A stretch of 64,000 nucleotides of DNA, taken from the NCBI GenBank assembly GCA_014651175.1, contig BMWJ01000020.1, positions 1-64,000 of the forward strand, in the 5' to 3' direction. Positions 36,522 through 43,800 of this stretch are shown one piece after another. Made by a program: the position numbers and the translations under genes. The notes under the pieces are model-generated. The model saw only the letters and a program-made list of their open reading frames with translations. It was not told the origin of the DNA and did not search any database. Each line of letters starts with the position of its first letter. The stretch's first letter is position 1. The stretch is from Streptomyces clavifer. GTDB lineage: Bacteria; Actinomycetota; Actinomycetes; Streptomycetales; Streptomycetaceae.

Positions 36522-37169
36522 TCAGTCACTTTCTTTAGAATTATCGGGGCCGAAAATGGTGAACAGGGTGTCGACGACATCGCCCGAGGCTGTCTCCCTG
36601 CTTCCCGCGTTGTAGGGCGGCTGCGGCGCGTACTCGATGAGAAGCTGCACGGCCTGCGCCACGTCGTCGCCCGAGATCCGTCCCGCCAGCGTCAGGGCCA
36701 TGTCGATACCGGCCGAGACGCCGGCACCGGTCGCGTAGTGGCCGTCAATGACGACGCGTTCCGGTGTGGGCGTCACACCGAACTGGGTGAGCTGGTCCAA
36801 GGCTCCCCAGTGGGTCGTCGCCCGGCGACCGGACAGGACTCCGGAGGCGGCCAGCACCAGCGATCCCGTGCAGACCGATGTCATCCAGGTCGCGGAACGG
36901 TCGACCATTCGCAACCAGTCGTGCAGAGCGCCGTCAGTCATCTGGTCCGCCTGCCCGGGACCTCCGCCGACCAGGACCACATCAGGACCGGGCACCTCGT
37001 CCAAGTGCTTCACGACGTTGATCGACAGGCTGCCCAGGTCGTTGGTCACGAGGCCGGGATTCTCGGCCACGAAGACGACCTGGGTCCCAGGCAGGCGGCC
37101 CAGGACTTCGTAAGGACCGATGACGTCCAGAGCGGTGAAACCGGGATAGAGAACGATCGCGACCTGCAC
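36522..37169 (-). CDS. DJ-1/PfpI protein, probable isonitrile hydratase (InhA-like)
   Basis: 215 residues from a GTG preceded by AAGGAG; an upstream ATG at 37196 is possible but lacks a ribosome site. The sequence has ALDVIGPYEVLGRLP, PDVVLVGGGPG, the nucleophile elbow SVCTGSLVLAASG, ATTHWGALD and LLIEYAPQPPYNAGS, matching the ThiJ/PfpI isonitrile hydratase of Pseudomonas putida. That enzyme hydrates isonitriles to N-substituted formamides using the elbow cysteine. No AraC DNA-binding domain is present, so it is an enzyme. Next to an isonitrile biosynthetic operon it is a natural candidate for self-protection or ligand recycling. Confidence 0.85.
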   Translation of the reverse strand: MQVAIVLYPGFTALDVIGPYEVLGRLPGTQVVFVAENPGLVTNDLGSLSINVVKHLDEVPGPDVVLVGGGPGQADQMTDGALHDWLRMVDRSATWMTSVCTGSLVLAASGVLSGRRATTHWGALDQLTQFGVTPTPERVVIDGHYATGAGVSAGIDMALTLAGRISGDDVAQAVQLLIEYAPQPPYNAGSRETASGDVVDTLFTIFGPDNSKESD

Positions 37170-37432
37170 GTAAATCTCCTTCTTCGGATCGGTCATGGCA
37201 GGAGAACGAGCGGAGACTGACCTCGGGCAATCTGAGAGGTGACCCGGTGCAGTATTCGCTCGGCACGCCGAGGTGGAAACTTCTCGTACCGAGTCGGGGT
37301 ACCGCTTTGGCTCTTGTGAAGAACAGCTTCCGTGTCCTGTCAATAGTCGGACGCCTCACCACTTGAGTTCCCGTCACGGAAGAAATGACGGGGCGACGAG
37401 GCGCCGGTGAGCTCCCGGCCGGCTGACGCTGC

Positions 37433-37957
37433 TCAGGGTGCGGACCCCAGCCTGACCGGCCGTAGGACTGCGTCCACGGTGACGGTCCCGGACCGTTGGA
37501 AGTCGAGGGTGAATGTGACGCGCTCTCCGGAACGCCACGCCGTGTCGGCGCGAACTGTCACGGCCACGCCGTACGGGGACATCTTCACCTCCCCGTACGC
37601 GGGGATGCCCACGGCCCCGGACCGCTCGCGGTAGGCCCCGTTCGCCGCGTTCATACGATGCGTGGTCAGCTCCGGGGCCGATGCCGCCGAGGAGGAGACC
37701 GAGCGGAGCCGGTCCGACGCGCCGCCGGTGTTGACGATGTGGAAGTAGGCGTTGGTGTTCCGCCCGGGCATCACCGGCAGTAGCACGCGGGCCTCCCGTA
37801 CCTCGATGTTCGCGGGGCTGCCCGCGTAGCCGGCGGTGGTCCAGGCGGAAAGGCCGCCGACAGCGGCGAGGAAGGCAACGGCCACCGCCGTGCCCGTCGC
37901 GGCCGCCTCGCGGGCACGGCGAAGGCGGCCGGGCCTTGGCGGACGGAGGTTCTTCAT
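37433..37957 (-). CDS. PCuAC-type periplasmic/extracytoplasmic copper chaperone
   Basis: 174 residues with a signal peptide or anchor: a basic start MKNLRPPRPGRLRRA followed by AVAVAFLAAVGGLSAW. The mature domain follows the PCuAC pattern: NTNAYFHIVNTG, a TTHRM site, and the IPAYGEVKMSPYGVAV strand that carries the second metal ligand set. The canonical HxM near the end reads SPY, so one ligand pair may be altered. PCuAC proteins hold Cu(I) for cytochrome oxidase assembly or copper storage. It lies after CopA on the same strand. Confidence 0.85.
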   Translation of the reverse strand: MKNLRPPRPGRLRRAREAAATGTAVAVAFLAAVGGLSAWTTAGYAGSPANIEVREARVLLPVMPGRNTNAYFHIVNTGGASDRLRSVSSSAASAPELTTHRMNAANGAYRERSGAVGIPAYGEVKMSPYGVAVTVRADTAWRSGERVTFTLDFQRSGTVTVDAVLRPVRLGSAP

Positions 37958-38033
37958 GAACGCGCGCTCCCTTGCGGAGAGGAACGGGATATGAGGTTCG
38001 CCGGGACAGTTCCTGCGAAGCCGGGTGGAGAGG

Positions 38034-40325
38034 TCACACCAGGCTCCTGGGGGCGGTACGGCCACGGCGCTGCCGGGCCGGGGAAGGCTGCCAGGTGCGC
38101 AGGCGCAGGCTGTTGGCCACTACAAGGACGGAGCTGAGCGACATCGCGACTGCGGCGACCATCGGATTCAGCAGGCCGACCATGGCCAGCGGCATCGTCA
38201 CGACGTTGTAGCCGAAAGCCCACGCAAGGTTGGTGCGGATAGTGCGCAGCGTGTGCCGGGCCAGGCGGACCGCATCCGCGAGCGCCTCGATGTCGCTGCG
38301 TACGAGAGTGACGTCGGCGGCGCCGATCGCGACGTCGGTCCCGGTGCCCATGGCGATGCCCAGGTCCGCGCCGGCAAGTGCGGCGGCGTCGTTGACGCCG
38401 TCCCCCACTACGGCGACCCGCCGGCCTTCGGCACGCAGTCTGCGCACCAGTTCGGCTTTGTCCTGCGGTATGCAGCGAGCGTGGACCTCCGCGATGCCGA
38501 GGTCCTCCGCGACCGCCCGTGCAACGGCGGCCCGGTCGCCGGTGGCCAGCACGGGGCGGACCCCGAGCCTGCGCAGCCGGTCGACGGCGCGGTAACTGCC
38601 GGGCCGTACGAGGTCGGCCACCTCCATGATGGCGGCGGGAGCACCGTCCACCCTTACCAGCACCGCCGTACGGGCCGCTTCGTCCGCTCGTTCGCGGGCC
38701 GCCGACAAGGCGGCTGGCAGCTCCGTTCCGTCAGGTGCAACCACCTCCACGGCCCGCCCGTCCACGTGCCCGCTCACACCGTGCCCGGCGGTGGCCCGGA
38801 ATCCGGACACGGCGGGCAACGGCTCGTCTTCGGCCGCACGGCGCGCATGGGCCGTGATCGCCCGGCCCAGCGGGTGCTCCGAGCCTTCCTCGACCGCACC
38901 GGCCAGCCGGACGACCTCGTCCGCGGCCGGCCCGTCAGGTGTCGCGGTGATCCGCCCGACGCTCATGTGCCCAGAGGTCAGGGTGCCGGTCTTGTCGAGC
39001 ACCACCGTGTCGACGTGCTTGAGCCCCTCCAGTGCCTGCGGCCCGCTCACCAGGACGCCCAGCTGCGCTCCGCGCCCGGTGGCGGCCATCAGCGCCGTAG
39101 GTGTCGCAAGCCCCAGCGCGCACGGGCAGGCGACGACGAGAACCGCCACGGCGGCGGTGATCGCGGCCTGGGGGTCGGCGCCGGCGCCGAGCCAGAATCC
39201 GAGTGTTGTGGCCGCGAGGGCCAGGACGACTGGGACGAAGACGCCGGCGATCGTGTCAGCCAGCCGCTGGGCCCGTGCCTTGCCCGCCTGGGCGTCCGTT
39301 ACGAGCTGGGTGATGCGGGCGAGCTGCGTGTCCGCTCCTACGGCGGTCGCGCGCACCAGCAACAGGCCGCCCACGTTGACCGATCCTCCGGTTACGGGGC
39401 TTCCCGGGCTGACCTCGATGGGCTCGGACTCGCCGGTGACCAGGGACAGGTCGACGGCGGAGCTTCCCTCGGAAACCCCCCCGTCGGTGGCCACCCGTTC
39501 ACCGGGACGGACCACGAACACCTCACCGACTCGAAGCCGTTCGATCGGCAGGCGTACGTCCGTGCCGCTACGGCGTACCGTGACCTCCTTCGCGGCGAGC
39601 TGGGCGAGCGACCGCAACGCCGCCCCGGTCCCGCGCCTCGCCCGGCTTTCCAGGAACCGACCCAGCAGGACGAACAGCGGTACACCCACCGCCGCTTCGA
39701 GATAGACGTGCGCCATTCCGTCGGAAGTGGTGGGCACCAGGGTGAACGGCATCCGCATGCCGGGCACTCCCGCTCCGCCGAGGAAGAGCGCGTACGCCGA
39801 CCAGAGGAACGACGCAAGCACGCCGAGCGACACCAGCGTGTCCATGGTGGCGGTGGCGTGGCGCAGTCCGCTCAGGGCACGGCGGTGGAAGGGCCAGGCT
39901 CCCCAGGCTGCGACCGGAGCAGCGAGCACGAAACACAGCCACTGCCAGTTGTCGAACTGGAAGGGCGGTGCCATCGACAGGGCGAGGACGGGCAGCGACA
40001 GCACCGCGGTGATGGTCAGCCGCTCGCGCTCCCGCCGGGCGTCGTCCTCGGCCACGTCCTCGGTCCGTCGCTGTCGTTTTCCATCGATCAGGGGGACCAT
40101 CACGTGTGCCGTGTATCCTGCGGCCTCCACGGCGGACGTCAGCTCGTCGACGGTCACTTCGGCTGGATGGCTGACGCGGGCCCGGCCGGTGGCGAGATTC
40201 ACCTCCGCCGTGACACCGTCCAGCTTGCCCAGCTTGCGCTCGACCCGTCGTACACAGGCCGCGCAGGTCATACCGCCGACGGTGATGTCCGTCATGGCCG
40301 CTGGGGGCGTCGCCTCGGCCGCCAT
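38034..40325 (-). CDS. copA: Copper-translocating P1B-type ATPase
   Basis: 763 residues. An N-terminal HMA domain has GMTCAAC near residue 18; the transport core has the TGES actuator loop, the membrane CPC motif in VVACPCALGLATP near 400, the phosphorylation site DKTGTLTSG near 443, the SEHPLG histidine and GDGVNDAAAL. These features define Cu(I) exporters. The ATG overlaps the stop of the small membrane protein gene by one base. It removes excess cytoplasmic copper, which would be needed if the neighbouring operon imports copper with a chalkophore. Confidence 0.96.
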   Translation of the reverse strand: MAAEATPPAAMTDITVGGMTCAACVRRVERKLGKLDGVTAEVNLATGRARVSHPAEVTVDELTSAVEAAGYTAHVMVPLIDGKRQRRTEDVAEDDARRERERLTITAVLSLPVLALSMAPPFQFDNWQWLCFVLAAPVAAWGAWPFHRRALSGLRHATATMDTLVSLGVLASFLWSAYALFLGGAGVPGMRMPFTLVPTTSDGMAHVYLEAAVGVPLFVLLGRFLESRARRGTGAALRSLAQLAAKEVTVRRSGTDVRLPIERLRVGEVFVVRPGERVATDGGVSEGSSAVDLSLVTGESEPIEVSPGSPVTGGSVNVGGLLLVRATAVGADTQLARITQLVTDAQAGKARAQRLADTIAGVFVPVVLALAATTLGFWLGAGADPQAAITAAVAVLVVACPCALGLATPTALMAATGRGAQLGVLVSGPQALEGLKHVDTVVLDKTGTLTSGHMSVGRITATPDGPAADEVVRLAGAVEEGSEHPLGRAITAHARRAAEDEPLPAVSGFRATAGHGVSGHVDGRAVEVVAPDGTELPAALSAARERADEAARTAVLVRVDGAPAAIMEVADLVRPGSYRAVDRLRRLGVRPVLATGDRAAVARAVAEDLGIAEVHARCIPQDKAELVRRLRAEGRRVAVVGDGVNDAAALAGADLGIAMGTGTDVAIGAADVTLVRSDIEALADAVRLARHTLRTIRTNLAWAFGYNVVTMPLAMVGLLNPMVAAVAMSLSSVLVVANSLRLRTWQPSPARQRRGRTAPRSLV

Positions 40326-40549
40326 CAGTGACCGCCCCCGTGCTCCATGGGCAGATCCCCGTCCTCGGTGGGCGTGCCGCCGGTGACTCCCGGGCCGTGC
40401 ATGCCCGGTGCGACGGGTCCCACCGCGTTCCCCACCGCGTAGGCGCCCGCGAACAGGGCTCCGAGCAGAAGCAGGAAGACCCACAGCGCCGGAGGCGGGA
40501 CGCCCCGCACGGATTTCGCTTGAGGTCCGGGACCTGCCGTCTGTTCCAC
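40325..40549 (-). CDS. Small membrane protein with His/Met-rich tail, coupled to copA
   Basis: 74 residues from a GTG with GAGGAG upstream. One membrane helix (PALWVFLLLLGALFAGAYAV) is followed by a tail containing PGMHGPG and PMEHGGGH, whose Met and His residues can bind copper. Coupling to copA supports a role in copper delivery or sensing at the membrane. The family is otherwise uncharacterised. Confidence 0.8.
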   Translation of the reverse strand: MEQTAGPGPQAKSVRGVPPPALWVFLLLLGALFAGAYAVGNAVGPVAPGMHGPGVTGGTPTEDGDLPMEHGGGH

Positions 40550-41024
40550 GGAGTGCTCCTCGCAGTTCTGGATACGAGCCGTGGTGCGACGGCTCGGTAC
40601 GGTCCAAAAGTCGGAGGAGCCCGGGCCGGAGTTCCCCGCCGCAGGAGTGAACAGCGTCACAGCATCGGTCCGTGTCAAGCAGGTAGCGGCAGAGAGTCGG
40701 GGAACGACCACTGTGCTGACCGATGGACCGCAGCTGTCCGACGTGGTGACACCTGCGGCCCCCAGTGGCCGGCTCCATGGGGGAGGTCCGAGGTGACCGG
40801 TGCCGAGGAGGTGGAGGTCGGCCTCCCCAACGGTACGGTCCTGGTCAGCGGTCAGGCCTCGACGCCTTCAGGATCTGCGAGGCCATCACCGGAGCCGGAC
40901 AACCGTCATGAAGACAACCGCCGTCCGACGGGGTGGTCATGGGTCACGGAGCGTGGGTCGTTTCAGCGGCCGGGCTCGCCGGGATGCGCGGGTCCGGGAA
41001 ACCCGGTCCCCGGACCAATGGCCG
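40550..41024. other. Intergenic stretch with a possible start of a lost gene
   Basis: The region probably holds the promoter of the copper operon on the minus strand. On the plus strand near 40795, GAGGTGACCGG begins a frame reading VTGAEEVEVGLPNGTVLVSG, like the N terminus of small trypsin-co-occurring (trypco-type) proteins, but it does not continue as recognisable sequence. Confidence 0.35.
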
Positions 41025-41252
41025 TCACGCGGTGACGGCTGCGTCGAGGTGACCGGCTTGGGCCTCCTCGACCAGGGACCCGAACTGGTCCGCACTCATC
41101 TCCACGCGCTGCCCGAAGTCGTCGGTGATCACGATCCGTCGTTCGGCCGGAGCACTTTCGTCCACGAACAACTGCGGGCACCCACGTCGCAGTTCCCGCA
41201 GAAGGTGGCCAGGGGTTCGGGGGATCCAGTTATCGCGCTCTCTCTCCTCCAC
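41025..41252 (-). CDS. Small acidic hypothetical protein
   Basis: 75 residues from the GTG at 41252, with CGGAGG eight bases upstream. It contains RIVITDDFGQRVEMSADQFG and ends LDAAVTA. It is soluble and of unknown function. Confidence 0.6.
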   Translation of the reverse strand: MEERERDNWIPRTPGHLLRELRRGCPQLFVDESAPAERRIVITDDFGQRVEMSADQFGSLVEEAQAGHLDAAVTA

Positions 41253-41507
41253 TCGTAGGCCTCCGGCGGAAGCCGGAGACCGTGTACGAAGGTAATGCCC
41301 CAAGCCACAAGCGCGGCGCCCGTCCTGTGTGGAAGGCCCGCCCGCACGCACCCGGTGCTCCCGGAACTCCCGAGGTGGCGGGAACCAAAAGGTACCGCTG
41401 CACGACCCCTCTCATGTGTCGACCGTGTGGACGGCCGGGCCGACCAAGCGCAGAACGTCGTCCGGAACAAGCCGCACTGGACCCGGCCGAGAGCTGGTAC
41501 GGGAACA

Positions 41508-42302
41508 ATGCCAGGATTGGGTGCCATGTCGGTGGGATGGCGGTTTCGCGCCGCACGGTCCGCGTTCTTCGCGGTCGTGTGCGTGGCTCTCGCTGCCTGC
41601 GGACACGTCCTCATGTCGGACGATGCACTGCCCTGGTGGTTCCTGGTCCTGTGCGTAGGAGGAGTCGGCACACTGGCCTGGCTCGTCACTGGACGGGAAC
41701 GGGGCCAGGTAGCTGTCGTCGCTCTCACCGCCGCAGTACAGGCAGCACTCCACGGCATGTTCACGCTCGTCCAAACCGTGCCGCAGGGGGCCATGGGCAC
41801 CGGAAGCGACCCCGGGCTGGCCGAGAGGTGGGCGGACGCCCTGCTCTGCGGCCCGCACAGCGACACGGCCGCGGCGGCGCGCGCCTACGACGTCGCGGCG
41901 CAGGCCGGGCTCACCGACAGCATGCCGCTTCCCAGGCTCGAAGGCGGTTCCTCCGCCATAGCTGCACTCGGGCACACCGCCCACGGCGCTCACGCGACAG
42001 CTCCCATGCATGACATGGGAGCGATGACCGGCAACGCCACCTGGGGGATGCTCGCGGCGCACGTGGTGGCGGCGCTGCTGTGCGGTCTGTGGCTGGCCCG
42101 CGGCGAGCGGGCCGCCTTCCAGATTCTGCGCGGTCTGGCGGACCGCTTCCACCTCCCCCTCGCGCTTCTCAGCGCGCTCCGGCCCCACCCGTCCGCTGCC
42201 CCCGCGCCTGCTGTCGACCGCTCCGTCACGCTGCCACGCCCGCGACTGCTCGTCCACACGCTCGTCACCCGGGGGCCTCCGGGGGAGATCGCTGTCCACT
42301 GA
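41508..42302 (+). CDS. Membrane protein with His/Met-rich extracytoplasmic loop
   Basis: About 264 residues from the ATG at 41508 (41526 is an equally possible start). Helices at the N terminus (SAFFAVVCVALAACGHVL, WWFLVLCVGGVGTLAWLV) and around 180-200 enclose a loop with LGHTAHGAHATAPMHDMGAM, rich in His and Met like copper-binding loops. The neighbours (CopA, PCuAC) and an ECF sigma gene 140 bp downstream suggest a copper-homeostasis role. No named family is recognised. Confidence 0.75.
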   Translation: MPGLGAMSVGWRFRAARSAFFAVVCVALAACGHVLMSDDALPWWFLVLCVGGVGTLAWLVTGRERGQVAVVALTAAVQAALHGMFTLVQTVPQGAMGTGSDPGLAERWADALLCGPHSDTAAAARAYDVAAQAGLTDSMPLPRLEGGSSAIAALGHTAHGAHATAPMHDMGAMTGNATWGMLAAHVVAALLCGLWLARGERAAFQILRGLADRFHLPLALLSALRPHPSAAPAPAVDRSVTLPRPRLLVHTLVTRGPPGEIAVH

Positions 42303-42441
42303 CAGCTGGATCACGTCGGCTGCATCACCGCCGACGTGCGCCCGTGCACGTGATGCACGGACGCGATCTCCCAATTTCCGGATCGGCGTATGCCCGTGGG
42401 CCGCGCCCTGTCCGGACACCCGGAAGGAACCGCAGTCCCCC

Positions 42442-43029
42442 ATGCTTCCTACCCAAAGACAACCCGCGGTGACGGAGGACGAAGTCACCGCCTGGGCTCT
42501 CGGCGCCGCTGCCGGCGACGCCGATGCCTTCGAGCACGTCTTCCGTGCCCTCCACAACGACGTACGTCGATATGTCACCGCTCTGGCCGACGACTTCCAG
42601 ATGGCCGACGACCTGGTGCAGGAGACCTTCCTGCGAGCTGTAAGCACCGTCCATCTCTTTCAAGGACGGGGCTCGGCTCGCGCCTGGATACTGACCATCG
42701 CCCGCCGAACTGTCGTCGACAGCCTGCGGCGCGCCGCTTCCCGGCCCCGCCTGGCCGACACGTCCGACTGGCAGCACGTAGCGGAGTGCAGCCAACCGCG
42801 TGACCTGCCCGGCTTCGATGAGGGCATCGCTCTCATGGCCCTCATCGACTCACTCCCGGATGCCCGCCGCGAGGCGTTCGTACTGACCCAGGTCCTGTAC
42901 ATGCCGTACGACGACGCGGCTCGTACCGTCTCGTGCCCGGTGGGCACCATCAGATCCCGGGTCTCACGAGCGCGTACGACACTGTGGGCCATGCTCGACG
43001 ACAGGGCGGAGCCTGCTCTGGCCTGCTAA
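42442..43029 (+). CDS. ECF RNA polymerase sigma factor
   Basis: 195 residues. Region 2 is visible as FRALHNDVRRYVTAL with DDLVQETFLRAVST and SARAWILTIARRTVVDSLRR; region 4 has LPDARREAFVLTQVL and AARTVSCPVGTIRSRVSRAR. No anti-sigma gene follows. The membrane protein just upstream, on the same strand, could instead act as its regulator, which would make the pair a copper or envelope stress switch. Downstream lies a strong hairpin. Confidence 0.93.
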   Translation: MLPTQRQPAVTEDEVTAWALGAAAGDADAFEHVFRALHNDVRRYVTALADDFQMADDLVQETFLRAVSTVHLFQGRGSARAWILTIARRTVVDSLRRAASRPRLADTSDWQHVAECSQPRDLPGFDEGIALMALIDSLPDARREAFVLTQVLYMPYDDAARTVSCPVGTIRSRVSRARTTLWAMLDDRAEPALAC

Positions 43030-43052
43030 CCGAGCCTGATCTCGCCGGGTCT

Positions 43053-43091
43053 ACGACCGCTCGGGGCGCCGACCACGCACCGAGCGGTCGT
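43053..43091 (+). terminator. Terminator of the ECF sigma gene
   Basis: A perfect 12-base-pair inverted repeat (ACGACCGCTCGG and its complement) with a 15-base loop, 24 bp after the stop. Confidence 0.7.
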
Positions 43092-43301
43092 TCATCGGCT
43101 TGGACCCGCAACACATCCTGCACAGGTCGGTGTGCCGCCACGCGCCGGCGAATCGCCTACCGTCGCTCTTTCCTGCGGGCTGTCGCACCGAGGCCCTTCC
43201 GTCCGGACGACCGAGCCACCGTCGAGGAAGGCGAACAGCGTGGTGCCCAGCAGAGGAAGGGCCCGCTGCCGGGCTGAGGGGCTCGGCGGTGCTGTGGAGA
43301 A

Positions 43302-43335
43302 GGGCGGGCGGCAGACGGTGGTCTGCCGCCCGCCC
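43302..43335. terminator. Strong hairpin before the metE leader
   Basis: A perfect 15-base-pair stem (GGGCGGGCGGCAGAC and its complement) around a GGTG loop. It probably insulates the metE transcription unit. No gene was recognised in the 200 bp before it. Confidence 0.65.
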
Positions 43336-43427
43336 CGCTTGCGTTCCCACCGGACGTAGTCGGTGGCTCGCGTCACGTCCCGGGATCTGGATAGCGACAT
43401 CCAAAGAACCCTCGAACCTCTATGGTG

Positions 43428-43625
43428 GCCGGTGCAGCTGGTTCGCCCTGCCCGCCAGGCAGACGCGTCGTAAGAGGGAACCCGGTGAAAATCCGGGACT
43501 GCCCCGCAGCGGTGAGTGGGAACGACCGCCGTCATAAGCACTGGATCCGGTCGGATCTGGGAAGCGACGGCCAGTAGGAGTCTGCCCCGGCAGACGAGCC
43601 CGCAAGTCCGAAGACCTGCCCGTTG
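43428..43625 (+). promoter_or_regulatory. Cobalamin riboswitch in front of metE
   Basis: The conserved core is clear: GAGGGAACCCGGTG followed by AAAATCCGGGACTGCCCCGC, AGCGGTGAGTGGGAACGACC, then GAAGCGACGGCCAGTAGG and the distal box GCCCGCAAGTCCGAAGACCTGCC split over 43598-43620. Binding of adenosyl- or methylcobalamin should switch off the B12-independent methionine synthase when the B12-dependent enzyme can work. Confidence 0.93.
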
Positions 43626-43686
43626 CCCGTACGTGACCACTCGCGTACGGATATCCCGGTGACCTCGTGGGCGGGTCGGCGTACAT

Positions 43687-43732
43687 ACCAGACAGAACCT
43701 CATGCCCAGGGCGTGTACATGTTCCGTCTGGT
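43687..43732 (+). promoter_or_regulatory. Hairpin in the metE leader, possible expression platform
   Basis: ACCAGACAGAAC and GTTCCGTCTGGT pair at 11 of 12 positions around a 22-base loop, about 60 bases after the riboswitch core and about 70 before the metE start. It could act in ligand-dependent termination or ribosome-site control. Confidence 0.5.
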
Positions 43733-43800
43733 TCGTCATCCCTTCGCGCCCGTGTCCTGTCTCCGGGATCTCAAGGAGTCATCTCGCGAAGGAGATTTCC

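Noticed and set aside
36522-37169. Calling the DJ-1/PfpI gene an AraC-type regulator
   Set aside because: The reading frame ends shortly after the DJ-1 domain and has no helix-turn-helix; it matches isonitrile hydratase over its length.
38025-40331. Plus-strand frame of more than 700 codons opposite copA
   Set aside because: Shadow frame; copA on the other strand has all P-type ATPase motifs.
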